Assembly (NCBI GenBank): GCA_009193035.1
Contig: SWDT01000147.1
Span: forward strand, 1 to 64,000
Reading direction: 5' to 3'
Source of the DNA: Halicephalobus mephisto
Taxonomy: Eukaryota > Nematoda > Chromadorea > Rhabditida > Panagrolaimidae
Length of the DNA stretch: 64,000 nt
The notes under the pieces are model-generated. The model saw nothing but the letters and a program-made list of their open reading frames with translations, ran no database searches and was not told the DNA's origin. Position numbers and translations under genes: made by a program. Position 1 is the first letter of the stretch; every line of letters begins with the position of its first letter. Positions 40,501 to 49,800 of this stretch are shown here, one piece after another.

Positions 40501-40565
40501 CTATCCACAGAATGGGACCACCTAGCCAATTTTCAAATTCTCGATCTTCTTCGATGGGTTCATGA
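31576..40565 (+). CDS. ABC transporter, subfamily C (ABCC10 / MRP7-like)
   Basis: Full-length multidrug-resistance-type exporter at a cell or organelle membrane. Exons: 31576-31779, 32516-32733, 32777-33350, 33825-34256, 34424-34909, 35306-35686, 36091-36813, 37472-37687, 38255-38731, 39269-39763, 40338-40565; 1477 codons plus stop (human ABCC10 is 1492). N-terminal membrane domain, then SFFSRLFFWWVNPLVKKGYEG, TMD1 (INFMSTDVDRIVNFFNSFH), NBD1 with GPVGSGKST (about residue 646), TLSGGQRARLALARALYQ, IYLLDDPFASLDS and the H-loop ATHHTEYL. NBD1 uses Asp after the Walker B Asp, as in other ABCC proteins. TMD2 follows (WWDETPWGRVVNRLCSDIYT), then NBD2 with GRTGAGKSS (about 1280), degenerate signature FSFGEKQ, VLIDEATAHLDD and SVMHRL. 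Five introns carry the orientation-locked repeat and one carries repeat A. The nearest named nematode mrp gene needs a tree. Confidence 0.94.
31840..32475. repeat. Tandem repeat in ABC intron 1
   Basis: Three long units (about 165 bp) with CGATATATAACTTTTTGAAA, TTACTTTGATCGATATTTGA and TCGAAGTTGATACATAATTT, plus smaller GATATATG units at the edges. Confidence 0.85.
33421..33755 (+). repeat. Dispersed repeat A, copy 2 (ABC intron 3)
   Basis: Matches 26399-26745, starting within the first direct repeat (AGTCCCTGAAGTTACGGTAG). Same chromosomal orientation. It occupies most of the 474-bp intron. Confidence 0.9.
34910..35305 (+). repeat. Intron-repeat family copy, ABC intron 5
   Basis: GTAGTTTCATATATGGAAAT, TAATCCTAGAGG, two TTGTCACGT(A/G)GACTGCTTTC segments about 115 bp apart, then AGACAATTTCATAAAAAGTT just before the acceptor. 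Sense to the host gene. Confidence 0.85.
35687..36090 (+). repeat. Intron-repeat family copy, ABC intron 6
   Basis: TTTCATATATGAAAATTAAT, AGTAGATAGAGAGTTATATC, ATCACCATTGCGCAAGATGG and AAATTCATATACAATTTCTA. Very close to the copy in intron 8. Sense to the host gene. Confidence 0.88.
36814..37471 (+). repeat. Intron-repeat family copy, ABC intron 7
   Basis: The head segment ATAGTTCCATATATGGAAAT is duplicated about 90 bp apart (36.90 and 36.99 kb). It is followed by GTAGACAGGGTTGTGTACCT, TTCTCACGTAGGCTGATTTC and ATGTTCATATACCG. Sense to the host gene. Confidence 0.85.
37688..38254 (+). repeat. Intron-repeat family copy, ABC intron 8
   Basis: Best candidate for a family consensus: TAGTTTCATATATGAAAATT, CCTAGAAAGTAGATAGAGAG, ATCACCATTGCGCAAGATGG, TTGTCACGTAAGCTAATTTC, then several 100-110 bp sub-repeats ending AGTTCATATATAATTTTTAT. 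Sense to the host gene. Confidence 0.88.
39764..40337 (+). repeat. Intron-repeat family copy, ABC intron 10
   Basis: GTTCAGAGGTAGTTTCATAT, TAGATCTATTTAGGAAGGAT, TTGTCACGTAGACTG (twice), ATTACAAAATAACCACGG (twice) and CCCCTCGAGAC (twice). The first 130 bp match scyl-1 intron 4 almost exactly. Sense to the host gene. Confidence 0.88.
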
Positions 40566-40650
40566 ATTTAGAAATTTTTTCGGGTTTGCAATTTTGGATA
40601 AAAAATAATTTATACTTTTAAAAATATTGTTTTTAATTAAAAACATGGTT

Positions 40651-41110
40651 TTACTGGGGTACTGTAGTTGATTCAGGGACAGTTCCAGGAGGAGTGGGAT
40701 TGGGGGGTTTCGTGGGGGTGTCGTCGAATAAGTCATCGTCCAGACTGTCCTTACGTGGAGGTTTGGATTCGGATGGTGGATTTTCATTGTTGATAGGATC
40801 GTTGGGGACTGGGGAATTGTCGTCTTGGAATTCGTTTCCACAAGGTTTGTAGAATGGAGCTTGAGTTGATTTGAACAGTTTCTTAGCTGTCTGTAATGTA
40901 ATTAAAATTATTTTTCAATTTAATTTTTATTTAAAAATTTATTTTTAGATTTAATTTTAATTAATTTTTTATTTAAAAACTAGTTTTTAAATTTTATTTT
41001 TATTTTGATTATTTTTAAATTAAATTTTTATTTTTTAATTTAAATTTATTTTTAAATTTAATTTAAATTTAAAATTTAAAATTTTAAAATTTTAAAATTT
41101 TAAAATTTAA

Positions 41111-41142
<32 letters not shown>

Positions 41143-44100
41143 TTAATAATTGTTTTTATTTTTTAATAGTTAGAATTCTTACGTTTTTGTACTGGGATGT
41201 GTGGAGAACGAAGATAACTGGTCCGAAAACTAGACAGAGGACAAGATAGACGATGATGAGCCAGAACTTCTGCATGTCCAGAGCGAAGGCCGCCAAGTAG
41301 TAGATCGAGATTAGTACGCTAGTGAATATCGGGATATACTTGCAGCATTTACTGTAAACGGAAATTATAAAAATTAATTTTAAAAAATAATTTTTAACAT
41401 TTTTGGAAATTTTAAATCTCGGAAAATTTCTAAATTTTCAAAAAATTCAGAATCTAGAAAATTTCAGAAGATTCCAGAAGCTCGTATTAGATTTCAGAAG
41501 ACTTCAAAATTTCCTATCGGATTCTGGAAGTTTTCAGAATTTTAGAAAAATTCAAAATTTTCTAAAAAATTTGAGAAGTTTCTGAAATTTTCCGAAATTT
41601 CTTAGAAGACTTCAGAATCTCCCACGAAATTCTAGAAGATTTTCAAATTTTTCATCGGATTCTGGAAAGTTTCGAAATTTTCTAGAAAATTCTAACAAGT
41701 TTCGAAATTTTCAGATATCTTTTACTGGATTCTGAGAAGTTTCAGAATCTAGAAAATTTCGGAAGATTCCAGAAGCTCTTATTAGATTTCAGAAGTTTTC
41801 AAAATTTCCTACTGGATTCTGGAAGTTCTCAGAAGTTCCAACTAGATTCTTAAAAATTTCAGAATCTCCCACGAAATTCCGGAATTTTCTAAAATCTTCG
41901 CATATGTTCTTTAAGATTTAAATTTTTAGAAGATTGTGAAATTTAATTTTTACAGTAATATAATTTTTTTCAAAAGAACTCACAAGGCCCAGTAAAGCTG
42001 GTCTCTGTCGACGTCGTGCTGGAACTGCCTACAGGCCAAGAAAGCAAGTTGTCCGACGGTGATGGCCCCCATGAACACGAGCCAGGTCGGGATAACGAAG
42101 GCCCAGAGCATGTCTGATCCAACTGAGATGAAACAATGGAGCCCGAGGGCGTAATGGTCTTTCAAGGTGAAGAACGTAATCAAACACGGAATCAAGGCGA
42201 TCGGAATCGGCAAAATGTAGTTCACAACCGGCGGCAAAGTCCCGTTTTTCTCCGAAGAGCCGTTTATTATACTGTAAAAAATTTAATTTAATTTTTAAAA
42301 TTCAACAAAAATCAAAAATTAATTTTTTTATTTTTAAAATTTAATAAAAATCAAAAATTAATTTTTGTTTCAATTTTAAAAATTCGAATATGCTGTAAAA
42401 AAATTTATTTTATTTTTGAAATTCGACAAAAATCAAAAATTAATTTTTTTATTTTTAAAATTTAACGAATATGAAAAATTAATTTTTGTTTCAATTTTAA
42501 AAATTACGGTAGTTAATGTTTTTTTTAAATAAATAAATTTCGAAATCCGTATTTTTTTAGTGTTTTATTTTTAAATTTTTCAACTTTTTTTGAAAAAACA
42601 AAACTGAAAAGTCCAACGGGATACTGTAAGTTTGGAAAAATTCTAAAAACTTACGATCTGGCAAATACAGCTTCGAAAACGAAAAGTGCCACAACGAACA
42701 CGATGAAGAAATGCAACAAGATTGTTGTCACTTTACAGAAAGTCTAAAACGACGAAAATTTTAATAATTTCGAAATTTTAAAAATTCTTGAAAAATGCAA
42801 AATTTTATAATTTTCATTCAAGATTGAATTTAAAATTTTCAAAAAATCACTTTTCTATGGTCTTGAGTGGAAATTATGAAATATCAATTTATATATTTTC
42901 CACTCAGGACCAAGTTTAAAATCTTCAAAAATGACTTTTCTATGGTCTGGAGTGGAAACTACGAAATATCAATTTATATATTTTCCACTCAGGACCAAAT
43001 TTTAAATTTTTTAAAAATCATTTTTCTATGGTCTGGAGTGGAAATTACATAAAAGTAAAATTTGCATATGTCGAATGCCACGTGTCGTTTAAACTCACTT
43101 CATTGTCCAGTGGATCGAAAGTGAAGAATCCGAGGAAGATGAACATCAGGATGATCCCGATCTCTTCTACGATGCCGATGGCTCTGTGATGTCCATTGGA
43201 CTTGCAAACAATATTGGTGATGATAGTGCCGATGGTCCAGAGAATGATCCAGATGCTGCAAAACATCAGAATATATTTCATGATGTCCTTTTTTCCTTCG
43301 GTCAAGGCCGTCGTTCCGCACGTCCCCTCCACATCTGGAAAAAATCACAACTTAGACGAAATTTAAAAACGGACACTATCCAGATTCCTCATTGAAGTTG
43401 TTTTAAAAAGTAAGTCTGAAAACAGCTAGTGACCGAAGATGTCGATTTTTCGAAATCTTCAATTTTCGAATTCAAATTAATTCGAATTTGATTATTTTAG
43501 TAACAAAAATTTAGTGTTATTTTTAATCATAGAAATTTGTTTTTAATTTTTTTGCAGAAGTTTTATTTTCGAAATACATATGTAACAAAAATGCGCATTT
43601 TATAAAATTGAATTAGTTTGAATTTGAATTAGTTCGAAATAGAAGTTCTGATAGTGACTGTATTATTATGTAATTGCTCTTTTCAGAACTGATTTTTCTC
43701 TGAAAACAGATGTGATAATGAATTAGGATAGTGATTGCATGTGTTCAAAAATTACTTTTTCAGTCACTATCTTTGCAACTTTTAGAGCCTTTTCTAGCGA
43801 TTGAAACAGCTCTGGAAATTGTCTGAATAGTGACTCAAAAGGACGATTTTTGTTAGATTTGTAGTCACTATCCAAGGATGTTATTGGAGCTATTTTTAAA
43901 TTAAAAAACAGTCCTGGAAATTGTCTGGATAGTGACTCAAAAGGACGATTTTTGTTAGATTTGTAGTCACTATCCAAGGATGTTATTGGAGCTATTTTTA
44001 AATTAAAAAACAGCCCTAGAAATTGCCTGGATAGTGACTGAAGAAGATGGATTTTCACAATATTTTTAGTCACTATCCAAGGATGTTATTGGGATTATTT

Positions 44101-44566
44101 TTGATTATTAAAAAAACCTTGGAAATTACTTGAATAGTGATTGAAAGAATGACCTCCTTCGGTTTTCTTGGAGACTCTACCTCAAAGTCATTTCTCAAAA
44201 ACTTACAAGTTTCTTCAACTGGATCTTCTTCAAATACTGTGGTTGTCGGAAGTTGTGTAGTTGTTTCTGGTCCACAGGACACGACGTAGGGCTCAGATGC
44301 TGCCGGATCGTCCGTCTCCGCTATGTAATAAATCCATGTCGTGTCGCTGCATTCGCATCCTTGTGGATCAACGGCATGATTTATTTCCCCATCAACGACC
44401 TAATCGAAAAGATTAATTCATCGACAAGTTCATCAACAAATTCATCGACACTTACATCAATAAAACAGGAACTGAATTGATTAGTGGAATCACCATCACA
44501 CATACATGCGGTCTGTTCGGCTTTCGTAAAAGGAACGAGAAAAATAAAAATCCAAAAAATATTCAT
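40651..44566 (-). CDS. Seven-transmembrane receptor, secretin/adhesion (class B)-like
   Basis: Predicted plasma-membrane receptor of 441 aa. Exons: 44566-44456, 44399-44207, 43334-43099, 42743-42655, 42271-41984, 41351-41183, 40890-40651; all phases join. Signal peptide MNIFWIFIFLVPFTKA, then an extracellular domain of only about 90 residues with six Cys (CMCDGD, SCFID, GCECSD, VVSCGP) and a Thr-rich linker. Seven hydrophobic segments follow, including YILMFCSIWIILWTIG (TM1), ILLHFFIVFVVALFVFEAVF (TM3), ILPIPIALIPCLITFF (TM4), CFISVGSDMLWAFVIPTWLV (class-B-like ECL2/TM5) and VFGPVIFVLHTSQYKNTA (TM7 end). The 80-residue tail is Pro/Asp/Ser-rich. No GPS cleavage site is visible. Family assignment rests on the TM4-5 and TM7 patterns and is moderate. 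Its stop is 85 bp from the stop of the facing ABC transporter gene. The second intron contains the palindromic satellite. Confidence 0.85.
41400..41890. repeat. Degenerate tandem repeat in the receptor's sixth intron region
   Basis: Many 30-60 bp units rich in TTCAGAAGATTCCAGAAG and GGATTCTGGAAGTTTTCAGA. A looser version of the same sequence type occurs at 16.55-16.73 kb. Confidence 0.7.
42835..43060. repeat. Tandem repeat, three units of about 85 bp
   Basis: Units contain TTTTCTATGGTCTGGAGTGG, AAATATCAATTTATATATTT and TCCACTCAGGACCAA. The ends TGGTCTGGAGTGGAAA and TTTCCACTCAGGACCA form an imperfect inverted repeat, so each unit could fold. Confidence 0.8.
43380..44140. repeat. Palindromic satellite array in the receptor's intron 2
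   Basis: Alternating GGATAGTGACT and AGTCACTATCC with GGAGCTATTTTTAAATT and AAAAAACAG spacers. The best-conserved units, from about 43.79 to 44.10 kb, are near-perfect reverse complements of the units at 60.64-60.74 kb. Confidence 0.88.
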
Positions 44567-45151
44567 TTTCGAAAAAGTTGAGTTTTTTCAAATTTAAAAA
44601 TTTCAGAAAACTGAAAAAGTGAAACAGTTACTATGGATCAAGAACAAGGCTCCTAAATATGCAAAAAAGATTACCGTCATTGTTGAAAAAAACAATGAAA
44701 ATTTTTTATGCTTTTGTTTTTTTAAAAAAAAAAAAAGAAAACTGTCGAATTTTCGGTAACGTCGGAATTTATTTCAAAGTTTTAGGCCACAAACATAGCT
44801 TACTGTGTGAGCAAAAGATCCAAAATAAAAAACAATAAAATTACAATGCAAAAAAATAAAAAATTGAAAAATTAAAATTTGATTATTTTTAAAATAAAAT
44901 GTTCGCGGGCTTTTTGGCGTTCAGTTCACTTTGTCGAAAGTTGAATAATTTCGAAATTTTATATTTTCTTCCCTACGGTTTTTTGTTCGTTAAATCTTTT
45001 CTGAATTACTGTATTTTTGGAATTTAATTGATGTAATGAACCTCTTGAATGCAAAATTGCGGTTTTTATTCTTTTTTGATATATGAAATTTAAAAATTCC
45101 GGATGTTCCTAAATTGCACCGACTTTAATGAACTTCCGTTACTTGTTTGAA

Positions 45152-45911
45152 TAATGATTTTGCGAAAAATTTTCTTCGATGATAAAAAGGTAAGTCTGAT
45201 GTCTAAATTTAGGTAACATTGTCGTTAGAAAATGTAGGTTGGATTTTTAGGATATATGATGTCCGAAAAACTAATTCGATGTTCAATGACGATTTTATTC
45301 AATTCTGCAATCAATATGGAAACTAAACCTAAAATTTGCAGATGGTTGAACTATAGTCAAGAACGATTATCTACTTCGATGTCAGTCATCCGATTCAGAA
45401 GGCAAGTCCGGTATCCATCTCCTGATCCTCAATTTTAAAGTTTTACAAATTCCAACTTGATCGTAATGCCATCGAAATTCAAAGTATTGAGTATTTTTCC
45501 TGTGCTGAAATCTAAAACAGTCAACACAAAAGTCGAATTTTTGCACGACAATCATGTAAGCCGCCTGCCCAAATGCTGCGAACAAACTGCAGATTTTATT
45601 TCGACATAATCCTGTCCGTCCAAACGTTGCGAGCAAACTGCGGCTTTTATTTTTACTTTAGAATATTTATAAATGTAAATATATTAACGCTACTCAATCT
45701 GCCCAAATGCTGCGAGAAAACTGCGGCTTTTATTTCGACACAATCCGATCTGCCCAAATGCTGCGAGCAAACTGCAGATCCAGATGTCGATCTTATTGCA
45801 GATCTCGATACGGACAAGAAGTGGAATTTCCACTATCAATACTACTCCAACAAAGATACCGTAATTGAAGTCGACTTGATCACTGAAAATCACCCAAACC
45901 TTAGAAAGTAA
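45152..45911 (+). CDS. Possible small spliced gene, unassigned
   Basis: Two coding-like pieces are visible. One starts at ATG 45466 (MPSKFKVLSIFPVLKSKT) and ends HDNH at a CAT|GTAAGC donor. The other lies at the end of the region: DPDVDLIADLDTDKKWNFHY through SNKDTVIEVDLITENHPNLR and a stop at 45911. Between them sits a tandem repeat, so this would be a repeat-filled intron. Phases do not match by one base with the obvious acceptors (TGCAG at about 45777 or 45804). A short upstream piece, MILRKIFFDDKK|GTAAGT at about 45.15-45.19 kb, may be an earlier exon. The last piece faintly recalls mitochondrial ribosomal protein mL53, but I would not name it on this basis. Confidence 0.28.
45556..45780 (+). 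repeat. Tandem repeat related to dars-2 intron 5
   Basis: Four units with CCAAATGCTGCGAGCAAACT, GCAGATTTTATTTCGACA(T/C)AAT or GCGGCTTTTATTT variants. Shares the core GCAAA-TGCAGATTTTATTT with 13640-13975. Confidence 0.75.
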
Positions 45912-46439
45912 CAAATACTATTAAGTTGCAATTTTTTAAATATTGGAATTTTTGTAAAATTTTACAATTTTCACTAAAGTAACATTGGTAAATTTAATTT
46001 GATTTAAAAATAAATAAGAATTTGGGAATAATGAAGTTTTTCGAAATCGAAAATGACCGCTGAGCGAGCCTCTGGCGATTTTCATTTTTCGCCAATCCAC
46101 ATCACTGAAGACCGAAGTTGTCGATTTTTGAAGTTTTTTGTTTTTCGATTTTTATATTTAAATTTGTTCAAAGTTAAGTTAAAATTAATTTAAAAATGAT
46201 TTATTTCGAAATCGATTGATAATTTCAAAATCACAAATTTCATTGAAAATTCAAAAAACGCGCGAAATTTTACTTGATTTCCAAAATGCCACGTATTTTA
46301 AAATTATTTTTTAATATTATTATTACTTTATTTTAAAAACAAACTTTATTGTGAAATTATCCTGACACGAATTTCCCGAAGTTAACTTACGTGGTAGTTT
46401 CGTAATTGTAAAAATTTTTTTATTTTTATATGCAAATTT

Positions 46440-46880
46440 CGAAATTTTCTGATATATGAATTTTCAGAATTGTTTACATAAAAATTTCGAAACTTTTTTA
46501 ATACAAGTTTTCAGAGTTTTTGATATATAAATTCTGAAACTTTTTAAACAAATTTCGCAAGTTTTTCATATATGAATTTCAGGATTTTTTGTATATGAAT
46601 TTTTACAATTCTTATATGCAAATTTCGAAATTTAAAAGGATTTTTATATATGAATTTCCGACTTTTTTATGTATGGGTTTTTACAAGTTTTTATATATAG
46701 ATTTCGGAAGCTTTTTATATATGAATTTCCGACTTTTATATATATTGGTTTTTATATATGAATTTCGAAGGTTTTTTATATATGGATTTCCTACTTTTTT
46801 ATATATAAATTTCGAAAGTTTTTTATATATGAATTTCCGACTTTTTTATATATAGATTTCGAAGGTTTTTTATATATGAA
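46440..46880. repeat. Short tandem repeat upstream of scyl-1
   Basis: About fifteen units of 25-40 bp with TTTTTATATATGAATTTC(C/G)GA. The last unit ends in TTTCAG three bases before the scyl-1 ATG. Confidence 0.85.
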
Positions 46881-46886
46881 TTTCAG
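46881..46886 (+). promoter_or_regulatory. Probable trans-splice acceptor of scyl-1
   Basis: TTTCAG lies three bases before the ATG at 46890, in the last unit of an AT-rich tandem repeat. No upstream exon is visible. Confidence 0.5.
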
Positions 46887-46889
46887 AAT

Positions 46890-49800
46890 ATGGCCTCAGT
46901 GTTATCTTCGTTTTTTTCCCGTGATCCGAAGGCAAATTTCGCCTATGACATCCCGGCGGATTCGTTTTGCATTTATAACGGAGCTTTTTTGGGAAATTCG
47001 TTCAAAAAAGTAAGTTTCATATATGAAAATTAAATTTTATTTTTGATAATTATTTCAGGCAGAACCAAACGAAAAAGCCACTTGTTTCTGGGCGAAATCC
47101 GACAATTACAAACTGAAAAATCAGGCGATGAAGTTGAAAACTCTACGTCATCCGAATGTTCTGGCTTTTTTGGACTTTTTGGAAATCGAAGGGACTTTGT
47201 ACCTCATTACTGAACCTTGTAAACCTTTGAATGTGTATTTCGAAGATCCCCAATTGACTCCAGGCCAGAAGGAACTCGTGGTTTCCTGGGGACTGTATCA
47301 AATTTTAGTGAGTTTTTATTTTTTAAATTACACGACCGTCAAATTTGAAACAATGGATTACACAAATCCCCTATTTCGTAAGATTTATTTTCCTCGTTTT
47401 TGGCAGTTGGATCAGCCTAAAATTTCGATCAAAATTAAAAAATTGAAAATTTTACACATTTCCTTTTGCGGGATTTTTTTCGTTTTTATATTAATTTTTC
47501 CGCAATTGGATGAAGTTAATTTGTTTGAAAAATTAATTTCAAAAAAATTTCGAAATCGACACAAGTGGAAGAGGAACGATGGTCGTTCAGCCGACATAAT
47601 CCACATTCCTAAAATGACGATGATTTTTACTTGGATATCTCTGGAATACTGTAGTAGTCTAATATCACTCGTTTACTTGCTTAAACAACGGAAAGTACTA
47701 AATTTCCAACAGATACCCAAAATTGGTTAAATTTTGTTTTTTCGTGAGTGCACTCTCGCTGACTGGTGGCCCCCATGTGAAATGGCAAATCTGGCTAATC
47801 ACGGAATTTTCCTACGTGAACTTTTTCAATATTAAAAATTACGTAAAGCTATTCTCTAAATTCCTGCACAAAGATTCACGAAAACTGGAAATCTGACTAG
47901 TTAGTAAATGTCAACAAAAATTAAACGATTTTCCGGTATATTTGAAATTATATAAATTGTTAATTTTACCCATTCCAGAGTTGCCTAAAATTCCTCCATA
48001 ATGAAGCCAAAATCAGTCATGGAAGCATCAGAGAAGGAATCTACGTCACAGCCAGCGGCGATTGGAAATTTTCAGGATTCCACAATACTACATCTTTTCA
48101 GTTAGTTTCTTATGTAAATTTTTCTTTAATTTTTTCTTCCAGATCTCCAAAAACGGATTTGAACGATTTATCCGCAGTAATTTGGCAAATTTTCAATGGA
48201 TTCAGCGAGAATGTCAGCGATTCAAGGTCAGCAACGAGGATTCCGAAGAGGTTACAGACACTTTATAAGAAGCTAGAATCCAAGGGTCAGGTATTCGCAG
48301 CTGGTGATCTCTTGACAGAAAGCAGAGCCGTTGGAGGATTTATGAAGAACAAATTTGTCGATACTTTGTTGTTCTTGGAAGAATTCCAGTTAAAAGAAGC
48401 GAGCGAGAAACAATCCTTCTTCATGAGCCTGAAAGACAACCTGGACATGTTTCCTGACGACATTGCCAAGTACAAGATCCTTCCCAAGCTTATTCACGTA
48501 AGTTTAATATACAGTAGAACTTGGATATGAGGTACCCTTGCTATAACATATATTTTGTTGTGGCATACGATGTGAGTGAGTGAATTTGGTTAATCTGCTT
48601 TCAAGTTTACCCCCACTATAATATATTCTTTGTTATAACGTACGCTTTGCCTGGTCCTAAGGGGGTTATCTTATATCCAAATTCAACTGTATCAATTTTT
48701 ATTTTTGATTGACGAACAAAGAACGTCTTTTGATAGGATAATTTAGTATTAATTAAGGTTTTTAGGATGTTCAGAGGTAGTTTCATATATGAAAATTAAT
48801 TCTAAAAAGTAGAAGGTTATGTATCCTGTATATCTTAATTTAGGAAATTCTAGATCTATTTAGGAAGGATATACTTCTAAAAAGTTAATTACGAAGCATT
48901 GTAAGATCATAATTACTACAAAAACTGCAATTGTAAATTATTTTATTTTCTAGAAATCCACATCAATACAAGTTCGTAGAAAAATTCTTATAATTTTTAT
49001 AATTGATTACGAAATAACCGTTAGATAAAACTAAAATTTTAAGCTATTTTCGTTTTCGAAAATTGCCCTCGAATTTCGTGGAAATATTTATTTTTGATTT
49101 TTATTAAATTTATTATTTTAGGCTTATGAATTCGGAAATGCAGGTGCTCATATACTTCTTCCAATGTTCAAACTCGGAAGGCTACTAGATGAAGACGAAT
49201 ATCAGCATAGAATTGTTCCTTGTTTGGTGAAATTGTTCAGTTCTCCTGACAGAACAACCAGAGTTAAATTATTAGAGAAAATTGACGAGTTTGCTCCTCA
49301 TCTGAAATCAGATATTATTAATGAAAAAATCTACAGGTAAATTTGTTTTTTATATTTTTTGAATGAGGAAACCAATTTTTTGGATTGGGGGTTTTATGTG
49401 ATTTTTGGAATGTTTATATGTAATTTGATGGATGGGAATTAATCCTAGAGGGGCTGCATGACGTCGATTTGGGGGTTTTTAGGTAGTTGTGGAAGGAATA
49501 TATTCCTGAGTTATGAAATACTGTGTAAAATCAAATTTGTCACGTAGACAAAGCTTCAAAGCCTGGAAATTCCTACCGAGGTAGTTTTGTTGAAAAAGTT
49601 GAATTTTACACAGATGATTACGAAATTGTCATTTTGTAAAACTGAAATTGTCAAGTAGATTACCTTGTTTTCTGTTGTAGAAAATTTCGGAATAATATTA
49701 ATTTAAAATTTTTATAACGCATAATCATTACAGAATCGTATAAAATTACCAAATAGTCATTTTATGAAACTGAAATTATCAAGTAGATTACCTTGTGTTC

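Larger units (their letters stand above)
44567..46889. other. Intergenic 2.3 kb between the receptor and scyl-1
   Basis: Contains a poly-A/poly-T-rich stretch at 44.7-44.9 kb, the possible small gene at 45.15-45.91 kb, repeats related to dars-2 intron 5 at 45.56-45.78 kb, and short TATATGAATTTC-type repeats at 46.44-46.88 kb up to the scyl-1 start. Confidence 0.5.

Noticed and set aside
46589..46855. 88-codon Phe/Tyr-rich plus-strand frame before scyl-1
   Set aside because: Product of the TTTTTATATATGAATTTC tandem repeat.
47308..47730. Extension of scyl-1 exon 2 by about 140 codons
   Set aside because: The GTGAGT donor at 47308 and homology to SCYL1 (resuming SCLKFLHNEAKISHG at 47979) show that this is intron, and it contains repeat B.
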